A stretch of 64,000 bases of DNA. It comes from Mycolicibacterium sp. CBMA 247 (GTDB taxonomy: Bacteria > Actinomycetota > Actinomycetes > Mycobacteriales > Mycobacteriaceae). The stretch is taken from NCBI RefSeq assembly GCF_009729095.1, contig NZ_VTGX01000004.1:248001-312000 (forward strand), in the 5' to 3' direction. Of this stretch, positions 18,422 through 27,341 are shown piece by piece. Position numbers and translations under genes: made by a program. Position 1 is the first letter of the stretch. Every line of letters starts with the position of its first letter. Below the pieces are notes generated by a model. That model ran no database searches. It was not told where the DNA came from and saw only the letters and a list, made by a program, of their open reading frames with translations.

Positions 18422-18787
18422 TCAGTCGAACGCGGCGTCCAGGTAGCGCAGGGCGTCGGCCTTGCCGATCCCCAGCGCGCGGGCGGCCTCGGCGAACGAG
18501 TTCGCGGCAGCGGCCATCGCGGCATCAGCCGGATCAGCCCGGGCCACGAACGTGCCGTACCGCCCCCGGGTCTCCAGCACCCCCGCCGATTCCAGCTCGC
18601 GATAGGCCCTGGCCACGGTGTTCACCGCCAGCCCGACCTTTCCGGCCAGCTCGCGCACTGTGGGCAGCCGGGTGCCCGGCGACAGCCGCCCCTGCCGTAT
18701 GCCATCAATGATCTGGATCCTCAGCTGGTCGAACAACGGCTTTTCCGCGCTCGGATCAACCAGTACCCAATCCCCCAATTCGGCCAC
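18422..18787 (-). CDS. GntR family regulator, YtrA subtype (Rv1152-like)
   Basis: This 121-residue protein has an N-terminal winged HTH, DQLRIQIIDGIRQGRLSPGTRLPTVRELAGKVGLAVNTVARAYRELESAGVLETRGRYGTFVA. A short C-terminal helix pair follows instead of a ligand domain, typical of the YtrA subfamily, and the length matches my memory of Rv1152. GTG 18787 begins 36 bp from the divergent sirtuin gene start at 18824, so their promoters overlap. A 12-bp direct repeat (18394-18405 and 18420-18431) lies at its 3' end. Confidence 0.86.
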   Translation of the reverse strand: MAELGDWVLVDPSAEKPLFDQLRIQIIDGIRQGRLSPGTRLPTVRELAGKVGLAVNTVARAYRELESAGVLETRGRYGTFVARADPADAAMAAAANSFAEAARALGIGKADALRYLDAAFD

Positions 18788-18823
18788 GTGCCCAGTATCA
18801 CCCAAACCGACTACGTTGGTGAC

Positions 18824-19552
18824 GTGCAAGTGACTGTCCTGTCCGGTGCCGGGATCTCGGCGGAAAGCGGTGTACCCACGTTCCGCGACGTCGAGACGGG
18901 CCTGTGGGCAAAGGTCGACCCCTACGAGATCTCCAGCGTCGAGGGCTGGCAGCGGCACCCCGAGAAGGTGTGGGCCTGGTACCTGTGGCGCCACTACATG
19001 ATGTCCCACGTGGAGCCCAACGACGGGCATCGGGCCGTGGCCGCCTGGCAGGACTACGCCGACGTTCACGTCATCACCCAGAACGTCGACAACCTCCACG
19101 AGCGCGCCGGCAGCGACAACGTCTATCACCTGCACGGCAACTTGTTCGAGTTCCGTTGCGATGCTTGCGGTTCGAGGTTCGAAGGTGACCTGCCTGCGAT
19201 GCCCGAACCAGTCGAGACGATCGAACCCCCGGGGTGCCCGTGCGGCGGCCTGATCCGGCCGAGCGTGGTGTGGTTCGGCGAACCTCTGCCCGATGACGCC
19301 TGGCAACGGTCGGTGCAGGCGGTCGGCAACGCCGACGTGGTGATCGTGGTGGGCACCAGCTCGATCGTCTATCCGGCCGCGGGCCTGCCCGAGGCCGCCC
19401 TGGCCGCGGGCACCGTGGTGATCGAGGTCAATCCGGAGCGCACGCCGCTGTCCGACAGTGCGACGGTCTCGCTGCGCGAGACCGCGGCCCACTCCCTGCC
19501 CAACCTGCTGCAGCGGTTGCCTGTGCTCCTCGGTAGCCGCGACGCCGGCTAG
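18824..19552 (+). CDS. cobB: NAD-dependent protein deacylase, sirtuin (Rv1151c-like)
   Basis: This 242-residue cytoplasmic lysine deacylase uses NAD+. The sequence shows the NAD motif GAGISAESG (8-16), QNVD (86-89), the active-site His104 in HLHG and a zinc cluster (Cys112, Cys115, plus CPC later). The YxxR pair Tyr53-Arg56 marks class III (SIRT5/CobB-like) sirtuins able to remove succinyl or malonyl groups. GTG 18824 (MQVTVLSGAGIS) matches the family start; GTG 18788 is a longer in-frame alternative overlapping the divergent GntR start. Probable targets include acetyl-CoA synthetase. Confidence 0.92.
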   Translation: MQVTVLSGAGISAESGVPTFRDVETGLWAKVDPYEISSVEGWQRHPEKVWAWYLWRHYMMSHVEPNDGHRAVAAWQDYADVHVITQNVDNLHERAGSDNVYHLHGNLFEFRCDACGSRFEGDLPAMPEPVETIEPPGCPCGGLIRPSVVWFGEPLPDDAWQRSVQAVGNADVVIVVGTSSIVYPAAGLPEAALAAGTVVIEVNPERTPLSDSATVSLRETAAHSLPNLLQRLPVLLGSRDAG

Positions 19553-20184
19553 GCAGGCCTGACCGCGCGCCCGATCGCGAACTCGGTCACCGGCAGCGGC
19601 ACCCAGGCCGGCATCGCCAATTCCCGGTGGGAATCGGCGACCTGGAATCCACTGTCGGCGATGGCCTGTTCGGTGTGCCGGTGGGTGTGGCAGTTGCCGA
19701 ACAACCGCGGCCACACGGTGGCATCGGCCACGCGCTGCATCCGGGCCCGCCAACCGTTACCCGCGACGTGCTCCAGGTAACGTAGCTCCCCGCCCGGCCG
19801 CAACAACGAAAACAGCTGACGCAGAACGGTATCCGGCTGATCGATCGAGCACAGCACCAAAGAGCAGACCACCGCGTCGAATGGTTCGGAACTGCTGAAC
19901 TTCTCGGCGGTGTCACTGGTGACGGTCACCGCCACCGGGGCTTGGGCGGCCGCGCTGCGGGCCACCTCGGCGAGATGACGTTCGGGCTCGATGGCGACCA
20001 CCTCGGTCACCGTCGTCGGATAGAACCCGAAATTCGTCCCGGTGCCCGCACCGATCTCGAGTACCCGTCCGCTCAGCCCGGCGAGATTCTGGCCCCGCAG
20101 CAGACGCAGCGCCTGCGGCTCCGAACTCGACAGCGTCTTCCACACCCGGGCGAAGAACGGATTGTCCACGGTCTTGTCAGTCAC
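19549..20184 (-). CDS. class I SAM-dependent methyltransferase (Rv1147-like)
   Basis: This 211-residue small-molecule methyltransferase has SAM motif I VLEIGAGTGTNFGFYP near residue 40, acidic motif II VVAIEPERHL and FDAVVCSLVLCSID as motif III. It resembles type-11 methyltransferases such as phosphatidylethanolamine N-methyltransferase relatives; the acceptor is unknown. The ATG overlaps the TetR stop by four bases. Its stop overlaps the end of the convergent sirtuin gene by four bases. Confidence 0.82.
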   Translation of the reverse strand: MTDKTVDNPFFARVWKTLSSSEPQALRLLRGQNLAGLSGRVLEIGAGTGTNFGFYPTTVTEVVAIEPERHLAEVARSAAAQAPVAVTVTSDTAEKFSSSEPFDAVVCSLVLCSIDQPDTVLRQLFSLLRPGGELRYLEHVAGNGWRARMQRVADATVWPRLFGNCHTHRHTEQAIADSGFQVADSHRELAMPAWVPLPVTEFAIGRAVRPA

Positions 20185-20900
20185 GGCTCTGTCCCCTCGT
20201 TGGCCAGTTCATTGGCGAATCCCTTCAACCGGGCGATGGTCTCCAGGGGCTCAACGTCGGTTCCGATGATCCCCGAGACGATCTGACCCGTACACACCGC
20301 ACGCAACACACGGTCGGTGAACTGCTCGACATCTCCCCATGGCAGGTACGGCTTGGAGATGAGGATGGCGGCCACCCCGTGCGCCGCGGTCCACAGTTCC
20401 AGCGCCATCATCATGGCGTCCCCAGGCGGGTAAACCCCCTCGGCGATCAGCGCCTCCATGGCTGCGCGCATGTGCTGGAACGCCGAGCTGTTGAGCGCGG
20501 TGTCGACGTCGCTGCCGGGCCTGCCCTCGCCCATCGTCGCCAGCCGGTACAACTCCGGGGTGCGCCTGGCGAAGTTCACATACGCATGCCCCTGGGCGCG
20601 CAGCACCTCGATGGTGGAGGCGTGATCGGTGCCGTCTTGACGGCCGGCCCGCTGCATCTCCTCGTCGAGCTTTTCGAAGTACCGCGAGCACACCGCGTCC
20701 AGCAGCGTGTCCTTGTCGGCGAAGTGCAGATAGATCGACGGCGGGGTGACCCCGACCCGCTGGGCCACCGCTCGGATCGACACCGCCTTGGCGTGACCGG
20801 TTTCCAACAGCAATTCGGTTGTGGCGTCCAGGATCTGCTCGCGCAGCAGTTCACCGGAGCCACGTGGGGCCCGGCGCCGCTTGCAGGGTTGGATCACCAC
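20181..20900 (-). CDS. TetR family transcriptional regulator
   Basis: This 239-residue regulator has the HTH ILDATTELLLETGHAKAVSIRAVAQRVGVTPPSIYLHFADKDTLLDAV, with a C-terminal TetR ligand domain. It sits between the MmpL gene (1-bp gap) and the methyltransferase (4-bp overlap), so it is transcribed with them and may autoregulate the operon from the promoter upstream of mmpL. Confidence 0.87.
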   Translation of the reverse strand: MVIQPCKRRRAPRGSGELLREQILDATTELLLETGHAKAVSIRAVAQRVGVTPPSIYLHFADKDTLLDAVCSRYFEKLDEEMQRAGRQDGTDHASTIEVLRAQGHAYVNFARRTPELYRLATMGEGRPGSDVDTALNSSAFQHMRAAMEALIAEGVYPPGDAMMMALELWTAAHGVAAILISKPYLPWGDVEQFTDRVLRAVCTGQIVSGIIGTDVEPLETIARLKGFANELANEGTEP

Positions 20901-20901
20901 G

Positions 20902-23238
20902 CTAACCAGCGTCCGTCACACCGGCGCCGGCCCGTTCCCGTCTGCCGTCATCCTCGGGAGCGTCGCCGGATTCAGTAGGGTCCGGCTCGCTGGAGCCTGA
21001 CTCACTGATCCCGAATCGCTTGTGCAGGCGGGCCAGTGGCGCCGGCGCCCACCAATTCCATTGCCCCACCAGGTGCATGAATGCCGGCACCAGCACCATA
21101 CGCACCAGCGTGGCATCGACCAGCACCGCAAGGGTCAGGCCCAGGCCGAACATCCGCATGAAGGCGACCTGCGCGGCGATCAGGGCCGCGAACGATATCG
21201 ACATCAGCAGCGCCGCGGCCGTCACCACGCGGCCGGTACGGGCCAGGCCGAGTGCGACGCTCTCGTCGTTCCGTTCGCGCGGGGACATCTCGGTGCCATC
21301 GGCGCGGGTATGACCGGGTTGCACCCAGTACTCACGGATCCGGGAGACCAGGAACACCTCGTAGTCCATCGACAACCCGAATGCGACGCAGAACAACAAC
21401 ACCGGCAGGTTCGCCACCAACGTGCCCGTCGAGGTGGTCCCGAGCGCGCCAAGATGGCCGTCCTGGAAGATCCACACCAGCGCGCCGAACGCCGCCGACA
21501 GAGACAACACGTTGAGCACCAATGCTTTCAGCGGCAGCACCACGCTGCCGGTGAGCAGGAACAGCAGCACGAAGGTGATGGCCGCGATGATGCCGAGCAC
21601 CATCGGCAACCGGGAGGTGATGGCCTCCGAGCTGTCGCGGTTGACCTGCGCGATGCCGGTGAACTTCACCTCCGTCGGCGCAGGCACGGCGTGCAGCGCG
21701 TCGAGCTGGGCCTCGGAAGCATCGCTGAACAACGGCACATGACTACCGATGGTGAGATACGCACTGCCGTCGGCCATCCCGGTTCCCGAGGCCGGCGGGC
21801 CGACCCGGCGGCCGTCGACGAACGTGCCCCCGGGCGCGGACACCGAGGCCCCATCTGCGGCCCGCGACAGGTCCCCTGCATACCGGTCGAGTTCGGCGGG
21901 CGGCAGTCCGGTCACGTCGGGAAGCACCACCGTGACGGCGGTCGACGAGTCGACGGCGAAATCGTTGCGCAGGTCGTCGCCGACCTGGCGGGCCGAGGCC
22001 GAGGACGGCAGCACCCGATCGTCGGGGAAGCCCCACTTGATGCCGAGGAAGGGTGCGCCCAGCATCAGCAGCAGCACGATGACCGCAAGTCCGATCGGGA
22101 CCGAACGGCGCATGACGCGCTTGGTCGTGCGGTACCAGAAGGTCTGCTCGACGGGTTTGTGCACGGGTTCGGGCCGGCCGAGGATCCGGCGGAGGAACCG
22201 GCGCACGTCGTACGCGTCCAGACGGTCACCCAACAGCGCGATGGCGGCCGGGGCCACCACGATGGCAGCGAATGCCGCCAGCGCCACCACGGCGATGCCG
22301 GCGTAGGCGAAAGACTTGAGGAAGTACATCGGGAACAGCACCATCGCCACCATCGACAGTGCCACCGTCATGGCCGAGAACAGCACGGTGCGCCCGGCGG
22401 TGGCCATGGTGCGCACCAGCGCCCGGTCCCGGTCGATGCCCTCGGCCAGTTCGTCGCGGTAGCGGCTGACGATCAGCAGGGTGTAGTCGATGGCCAACGC
22501 CAGCCCCATGGCGACGGTGAGGTTGAGCGCGAAGATCGACACATCGGTGACCATGGTGAAACCGCGCAGCACGGCCAGCGATCCGAGGATCGCGAAGCCG
22601 CCGACTGCGAGCGGCAACGCCGCGGCCAACAATCCACCGAACACCCACACCAACACCACAAAGCTCAGCGGAATCGCGATGGACTCCATCAGGAACAGGT
22701 CTTTTTCGCTCTGACCGTTGATCTGGACGTAGATCATCGCCTCGCCGCCGGCGCGCACGCTCACGCCGTCGCGGTCATGCACCAGTTGATCGGTGAGTTC
22801 CTTGGCGTGTTTCTGCGCTCCACTCTCCCCGCCGGTGATCCCGGCCAGGACAAGCCCGGTCTTGCCGTCCTTACTGATCAGCGTTGCTGCCGCTGGTGGC
22901 GGTACGGTCCAGGCCGAGCTGACCTCGGTCACGTACGGCGATGCTTTGAGGTGGGCGGCAATCTCGGTTCCGGCGGCCCGGGCGGCCGGACTGTCGGCCC
23001 CGGCGGCCGAGTTGTTGTCGGTGACACTGATGACCAACTGCATGTCCCCGCGGGCGAACCTGTCCGCCAGCAGCCGCGTGGCCTGCGCCGATTCGGAGGT
23101 GGGGTCTTGGAACCCGCCGGCCGACAGGCTCTTCGCCACCGGAATGCCGAAGATGCCCGCGGCCACCATCACCAGGGCGGCGAGCACGAGGACACGTCGC
23201 GGTGCGGCGACGGCCAGATGAGCGATTCTCTGCAGCAC
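20902..23238 (-). CDS. MmpL/RND-family membrane transporter
   Basis: This 778-residue RND protein has two repeats, each a large extracytoplasmic domain followed by a helix bundle. The sequence includes the MMPL segments MGLALAIDYTLLIVSRYRDEL (first repeat) and FGLSMDYEVFLVSRIREYWV (second), both with the conserved Asp-Tyr pair of the proton-relay helix. It probably exports a lipid or small hydrophobic molecule using the proton gradient. The position corresponds to mmpL13a/b of M. tuberculosis, which is split there but intact here. The C-terminus is a short polar tail. Confidence 0.9.
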   Translation of the reverse strand: MLQRIAHLAVAAPRRVLVLAALVMVAAGIFGIPVAKSLSAGGFQDPTSESAQATRLLADRFARGDMQLVISVTDNNSAAGADSPAARAAGTEIAAHLKASPYVTEVSSAWTVPPPAAATLISKDGKTGLVLAGITGGESGAQKHAKELTDQLVHDRDGVSVRAGGEAMIYVQINGQSEKDLFLMESIAIPLSFVVLVWVFGGLLAAALPLAVGGFAILGSLAVLRGFTMVTDVSIFALNLTVAMGLALAIDYTLLIVSRYRDELAEGIDRDRALVRTMATAGRTVLFSAMTVALSMVAMVLFPMYFLKSFAYAGIAVVALAAFAAIVVAPAAIALLGDRLDAYDVRRFLRRILGRPEPVHKPVEQTFWYRTTKRVMRRSVPIGLAVIVLLLMLGAPFLGIKWGFPDDRVLPSSASARQVGDDLRNDFAVDSSTAVTVVLPDVTGLPPAELDRYAGDLSRAADGASVSAPGGTFVDGRRVGPPASGTGMADGSAYLTIGSHVPLFSDASEAQLDALHAVPAPTEVKFTGIAQVNRDSSEAITSRLPMVLGIIAAITFVLLFLLTGSVVLPLKALVLNVLSLSAAFGALVWIFQDGHLGALGTTSTGTLVANLPVLLFCVAFGLSMDYEVFLVSRIREYWVQPGHTRADGTEMSPRERNDESVALGLARTGRVVTAAALLMSISFAALIAAQVAFMRMFGLGLTLAVLVDATLVRMVLVPAFMHLVGQWNWWAPAPLARLHKRFGISESGSSEPDPTESGDAPEDDGRRERAGAGVTDAG

Positions 23239-23268
23239 TTCGTGTCCTTCCCCCGGTTGAATATCGAC

Positions 23269-23279
23269 GTTAAGTTAAC
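23269..23279. promoter_or_regulatory. palindrome upstream of mmpL
   Basis: GTTAAGTTAAC is a perfect 11-bp palindrome 31 bp before the mmpL ATG. A related TAAGTT copy follows at 23284-23289. It is a plausible operator for the TetR encoded in the same operon. Confidence 0.4.
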
Positions 23280-23397
23280 AACGGTAAGTTTCCGACGTCA
23301 ACACGGCCCTTGCCTTACAAACGGAGACCGGCATCGAAGGGTTCACCCCCGGGGCGCGCCGCGATGACTCGCAGGGCTTGCGCACGTCTAATAGGTC

Positions 23398-23934
23398 ATG
23401 ACGAACACCACCGACGCCGAAACCTCAGTGACCGGCATGACCGATATCGGGCTGCTCATCCTGCGCATCGCCACCGGCGCGACCATGCTGCAGGCCGGTC
23501 TGATCAAGGCATTCGACTTCGGCACCGCCGCGGCATTCATGGAGTCCAGTGGCTGGCGGCTACCGAAATTCGGGACGTTCATGGTGACCGCGGCCGAAAC
23601 CTTGGGCGGCATCGGCCTGCTGCTCGGCATCCTCACTCCATTGGCGGCCTGCGCGGTGATCGGCGCGATGGTCGACGCCTGGGCCGTGAACGTGTCGACG
23701 GATACCTTCTGGTCGCAGCCGTTCAACGTTCCGTTCCTGGCCGCGTTCACCGCCGCGGCGCTTCTGTTCACCGGCGCCGGGGCACTCTCGGTCGATCACC
23801 GCGTGTTCGGCCGCTCCCGCGTGCCGGCCCGCGCGGCCTTGGGGCTTCTGGTGATCGGCATCGCAGTCGCGGTGGTGACCTGGGTCGCCCTCAACGGCAG
23901 CAACCCCCTCCACGTCACAAGGCCACAGGGCTGA
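23398..23934 (+). CDS. DoxX family membrane protein
   Basis: This 178-residue protein has four predicted membrane helices. The DoxX pattern is LLILRIATGATMLQAGLIKAF in helix 1, a GxxxGxxLLLG segment (ETLGGIGLLLGIL) in helix 2 and AFTAAALLFTGAGALSVDH in helix 3. DoxX proteins associate with redox functions at the membrane, sometimes with thiol oxidoreductases; no partner is visible here. It is divergent from the MmpL operon. Confidence 0.85.
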   Translation: MTNTTDAETSVTGMTDIGLLILRIATGATMLQAGLIKAFDFGTAAAFMESSGWRLPKFGTFMVTAAETLGGIGLLLGILTPLAACAVIGAMVDAWAVNVSTDTFWSQPFNVPFLAAFTAAALLFTGAGALSVDHRVFGRSRVPARAALGLLVIGIAVAVVTWVALNGSNPLHVTRPQG

Positions 23935-24025
23935 TCCCCGTTCGCTTCGCTCTGCCTACTCGCCAGAAACCTACCCAAAAGTAGGATTGCCACCATTTTC
24001 CGAACCGTGACTCAATGATTCCTTA

Positions 24026-24181
24026 ATGGTGACCCATACGCTCAGTGTCATGTGGATCGACGACACCAGTGCCGATGTCATCAAGGTTGACTTCGAAGCT
24101 CTCTACCACGGCGATGTCCTGGTCGAGGGGGAAACCTCCGAGCAGTTTGACGACTACCAAGAATTGCCCACCGCAGTATGA
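24026..24181 (+). CDS. small acidic hypothetical protein
   Basis: A 51-codon ORF reads MVTHTLSVMWIDDTSADVIK and continues with acidic residues to QELPTAV. Two further in-frame starts exist (GTG 24029, ATG 24050). It is not recognised. It is immediately followed by a strong intrinsic terminator, which supports real transcription through it. The opposite strand is also open here, but lacks a promoter or terminator context. Confidence 0.45.
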   Translation: MVTHTLSVMWIDDTSADVIKVDFEALYHGDVLVEGETSEQFDDYQELPTAV

Positions 24182-24183
24182 GA

Positions 24184-24209
24184 AAACGCGCGCCTTTCGG
24201 CGCGCGTTT
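24184..24209. terminator. strong intrinsic hairpin terminator
   Basis: The 11-bp perfect stem AAACGCGCGCC / GGCGCGCGTTT has a TTTC loop. A-rich and T-rich ends on both sides make it work for either strand: for the small ORF and for the convergent gene ending at 24251. Confidence 0.85.
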
Positions 24210-24250
24210 CCCATATCGAAGTTTGCCCCGTACGGGCCGCAGTCCTCGCT

Positions 24251-25264
24251 CTAGGCGAGGACTGCTTCTTTCTCAGGCTCGACTTCGCCCGCGCCGATCA
24301 TGCTCGCCAGGCGCCCACTGATCAGCTGCTCGGCCTCCGACACCATCCGTGAGACGAGTTCGCCGCAGGTGGGGATGTCGTTGATCAGACCCATCGAGGT
24401 CCCGACCGACCAGATGCCTGCGTCAAGGTCACCGATCTCATAGACCTTCACGCCGCGTTTGCCGGCCACCAGATCCTTGACGTCCTCGAACTGGCCGCCG
24501 TTGTTGAGGATCTGTACCACCTCACGCGAGACCGCGTTGCTCGCGACGCGAGCGGTGTTACGCAGCGGCCGGAAGATCAGCTCGGTGTCGAGCTCGGTGC
24601 CCGCCACGATCGCTTCCTTGACCTTCTGATGGATCGCCGATTCCACGGTGCACATGAACCGCGAGCCCATGTTGACGCCGTCGGCGCCCAGCGCCAGCGC
24701 GGCCACCAGACCACGCGAATCGGCGAAACCACCCGAGGCGATCATCGGAATCTCGATCTTCTCCGACGCCGCGGGGATCAACACCAGGCCCGGGATGTCG
24801 TCCTCGCCGGGGTGACCGGCGCACTCGAACCCGTCGATGCTGATGCCATCCACACCCAGACTCTGCGCCTTGACGGCGTGACGCACCGAGGTGCACTTGT
24901 GCAGCACCTTGATGCCGTTGTCGTGGAACATCGGCAAGTGCGGCGCCGGATTGGAACCCGCGGTCTCGACGATCTTGATGCCGGAGTCGACGATCACCTG
25001 GCGGTACTCGTCATATGGCGGCGGGTTGATCGTCGGCAGGATCGTCAAGTTCACACCGAACGGCTTATCGGTGAGCTCACGGGTCTTGGCGATCTCCTTG
25101 GCCAGATCAGCCGGAGTAGGCTGCGTCAGCGCGGTGAGAAAGCCCAGGGCACCCGCATTGGCCACGCCCGCAACGAGTTCGGCGCGGCCGACCCACTGCA
25201 TGCCACCCTGCACGATGGGATGCTCGATCCCGAAGGTCTCGGTGAACTTCGTCTTCAATGCCAT
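24251..25264 (-). CDS. nitronate monooxygenase-like FMN oxidoreductase
   Basis: This 337-residue TIM-barrel FMN protein starts with FGIEHPIVQGGMQWVG. It has VDGISIDGFECAGHPGEDD with the conserved His, MIASGGFADSRGLVAALALGADGVNMGSRF as the FMN-phosphate site, and a NTARVASN segment. It belongs to the NPD/NMO group. Several mycobacterial members act in CoA-thioester catabolism (IpdC-like flavin reductases) rather than on nitronates, and its position beside HSD10-like and racemase genes favours such a role. It is 46 bp from the SDR gene on the same strand. Confidence 0.85.
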   Translation of the reverse strand: MALKTKFTETFGIEHPIVQGGMQWVGRAELVAGVANAGALGFLTALTQPTPADLAKEIAKTRELTDKPFGVNLTILPTINPPPYDEYRQVIVDSGIKIVETAGSNPAPHLPMFHDNGIKVLHKCTSVRHAVKAQSLGVDGISIDGFECAGHPGEDDIPGLVLIPAASEKIEIPMIASGGFADSRGLVAALALGADGVNMGSRFMCTVESAIHQKVKEAIVAGTELDTELIFRPLRNTARVASNAVSREVVQILNNGGQFEDVKDLVAGKRGVKVYEIGDLDAGIWSVGTSMGLINDIPTCGELVSRMVSEAEQLISGRLASMIGAGEVEPEKEAVLA

Positions 25265-25310
25265 GTTGTCTCCCCCTTATAGCTGTGCTGTCTGCTCTTC
25301 GCGCAAGCGC

Positions 25311-26063
25311 TCATCGCGGCGCCATACGGATCGCGCCATCCAGACGGATCACCTCGCCATTGAGCATCGGGTTCTCGACGATGTGCACGGCCAGCGCGCC
25401 GTACTCGTCGGGATCGCCCAGCCGCGCCGGATGCGGCACCTGCTGCCCAAGCGACTTCTGCGCCTCCTCGGGCAGCGAGCCCAGCAGCGGCGTCTTGAAC
25501 AGACCCGGCGCGATGGTGACCACGCGGATCAGCTCACGCGACAGGTCGCGCGCGATCGGCAGGGTCATGCCGACCACACCGCCCTTGGACGCCGAGTACG
25601 CGGCCTGGCCGATCTGACCGTCGAACGCCGCCACCGAGGCGGTGTTGATGATGACGCCGCGCTCCTCGCCGACCGGCTCGGTCTTGGCGATGCGCTCCGC
25701 AGACAGGCGGATCACGTTGAACGTGCCGATCAGGTTGACCTCGACCACCTTGCGGAACCCGTCGAGCGGGAACGCACCGTTTTTACTCAGGGTCTTGATC
25801 GCATTGCCGATACCGGCGCAGTTGACGTTGATCCGCACCGGACCAAGCGATTCCGCGACATCGAGCGCCTCGGACACGCCCGCCTCGTCGGTGACATCGG
25901 TGGCGACGAACCTGGCCCGATCGCCGAGTTCGGCCACGACCTCTTCACCCTTGAGGTCGATCACCACCACCTGAGCACCCGCATCCAGCAGTCTCTTGGT
26001 GGTGGCCAGGCCCAGGCCGGATGCGCCTCCGGTAACGACGGCTACCGCGTCTTTGATCTCCAC
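25311..26063 (-). CDS. 3-hydroxyacyl-CoA dehydrogenase, HSD10-like SDR (Rv1144-like)
   Basis: This 250-residue classical short-chain dehydrogenase has the NAD motif TGGASGLG, the NAG-type motif NCAGIG, Ser in NTASVAAFDGQIGQ and the YSASK catalytic pair. The QIGQAAYSASKGG and MTLPIARDLS segments are typical of type 10 17beta-HSD/2-methyl-3-hydroxybutyryl-CoA dehydrogenases, which oxidise (branched) 3-hydroxyacyl-CoAs. It is downstream of the racemase gene by 52 bp and probably in one operon with it. Inferred role: beta-oxidation of methyl-branched or sterol side-chain acyl-CoAs. Confidence 0.9.
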   Translation of the reverse strand: MEIKDAVAVVTGGASGLGLATTKRLLDAGAQVVVIDLKGEEVVAELGDRARFVATDVTDEAGVSEALDVAESLGPVRINVNCAGIGNAIKTLSKNGAFPLDGFRKVVEVNLIGTFNVIRLSAERIAKTEPVGEERGVIINTASVAAFDGQIGQAAYSASKGGVVGMTLPIARDLSRELIRVVTIAPGLFKTPLLGSLPEEAQKSLGQQVPHPARLGDPDEYGALAVHIVENPMLNGEVIRLDGAIRMAPR

Positions 26064-26115
26064 TTACCGCATTCCTTTCCAGCCGGCATTGCGCCGACCC
26101 ACTGATGTGGTTGAA

Positions 26116-27207
26116 CTAAACCCAGTCCCGCAGAACGGCTTCGGTGTCGGCCCCGCGCTCTCTCGGCGGTGTCGGCACCGCCGGGGTGCTGCGCGAGAAC
26201 CGCGGTGCCGGCATCGGCTGCAGGTTGCCCTCGTCGTCAAAGAAGGTGTCGCGGTCGGCGATGTGCGGTTCGGTGAGCACCTCGGCGAAAGACAGCACCG
26301 GCGTCGCACACGCGTCGGTGCCGGCGAATACCTTGGCCCAGTGATCGCGATCCTGCGCGGCGAATGCCTTGGTGAAGGCCTCACGGAGCTCGGGCCAGCG
26401 GGCCATGTCGTTCTGGGCCGGAAGATCCGTGGAATCCAGGCCCAGGCCCTTGAGCAGCTCGGCGTAGAACTGCGGCTCGATCGCGCCGATGGCCATGTAG
26501 CGACCGTCGGCGCAGGTGTACGTGTCGTAGTAGGGCGCGCCGGTGTCGAGCATGTTGGTACCGCGCTCGTCGGACCACAGGCCGTTGGCACGGAAGCCCC
26601 ACATCATCTGCATCAGCACCGACGAGCCGTCGACCATGGCCGCGTCGATCACCTGTCCCTTGCCCGAGGTCTGCCGCTCGAACAGGGCCGAGAGGATGCC
26701 GACGAGCAGGAACATCGACCCTCCGCCGAAATCACCGGCCAGGTTCAGCGGCGGCACCGGCCGCTCACCCTTACGCCCGACCGCGTGCAGCAGGCCGTTG
26801 AGCGAGATGTAGTTGATGTCGTGCCCGGCCTGCAGGGCCCGCGGACCGTCCTGGCCCCACCCCGTCATCCGGGCGTAGATCAGCCGGTCATTGATCTCGG
26901 CGCAGTCCTCGGGGCCCAGCCCCAGGCGTTCGGTGACGCCGGGGCGATAGCCCTCGATCAGCACATCGGCCTTGGAGATCAGCGTGAGCACCAGCTCGCG
27001 GCCCTCGTCGCTCTTGAGATCCGCCGCCACCGAGCGGCGGTTGCGCAGCATCGAATCCCGATCCCCCGCGGGCACTCCCCCGCCGCGACCCGGCCGCTCG
27101 ATGCGCACCACATCGGCACCCAGATCGCCGAGAATCATCGCCGCGTGGGGGCTGGGGCCGATACCGGCCAGCTCCACAACGCGCAAACCTTGCAGTGGTC
27201 CTGCCAT
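26116..27207 (-). CDS. mcr: alpha-methylacyl-CoA racemase (CaiB/BaiF family)
   Basis: This 363-residue enzyme interconverts (2R)- and (2S)-methylacyl-CoA so that branched or sterol side chains can enter beta-oxidation. The three catalytic residues known from M. tuberculosis MCR (His126, Asp156, Glu241) are present with a constant offset of three: His129 (GHDINY), Asp159 (LAGDFGGG) and Glu244 (GAIEPQF). ATG 27207 (MAGPLQGLRVVELAGIGP) matches the family start. The gene is divergent from a crotonase and heads the racemase-HSD10-NMO run. Confidence 0.92.
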   Translation of the reverse strand: MAGPLQGLRVVELAGIGPSPHAAMILGDLGADVVRIERPGRGGGVPAGDRDSMLRNRRSVAADLKSDEGRELVLTLISKADVLIEGYRPGVTERLGLGPEDCAEINDRLIYARMTGWGQDGPRALQAGHDINYISLNGLLHAVGRKGERPVPPLNLAGDFGGGSMFLLVGILSALFERQTSGKGQVIDAAMVDGSSVLMQMMWGFRANGLWSDERGTNMLDTGAPYYDTYTCADGRYMAIGAIEPQFYAELLKGLGLDSTDLPAQNDMARWPELREAFTKAFAAQDRDHWAKVFAGTDACATPVLSFAEVLTEPHIADRDTFFDDEGNLQPMPAPRFSRSTPAVPTPPRERGADTEAVLRDWV

Positions 27208-27341
27208 GCTCTTTCGCCCCTTCGCGTGTTGGTCTCGGTTGACCGGTGACATAGCTTACTTGTATAACCTTCTCGACCGGCACGGCCATAGCCGGCCCCG
27301 CCCGGAGCGGGCCACGGGCCCGCCAGACCTAAGGTGCATAG

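Noticed and set aside
18394..18431. 12-bp direct repeat GATCAGTCGAAC twice around the end of the GntR gene
   Set aside because: Short and local; probably a small slippage duplication with no evident function.
18422..19753. 443-codon minus-strand frame covering the sirtuin
   Set aside because: Only its last 121 codons (GntR regulator) make sense; the rest is antisense to the sirtuin gene.
21022..23367. 781-codon plus-strand frame opposite mmpL
   Set aside because: Composition is His/Arg/Gln-rich and no domain is visible; it is the complement of a high-GC membrane protein gene.
24023..24214. Minus-strand 63-codon frame opposite the small ORF
   Set aside because: It starts inside the terminator hairpin on the wrong side and has no ribosome binding site; the plus-strand ORF fits the terminator better.
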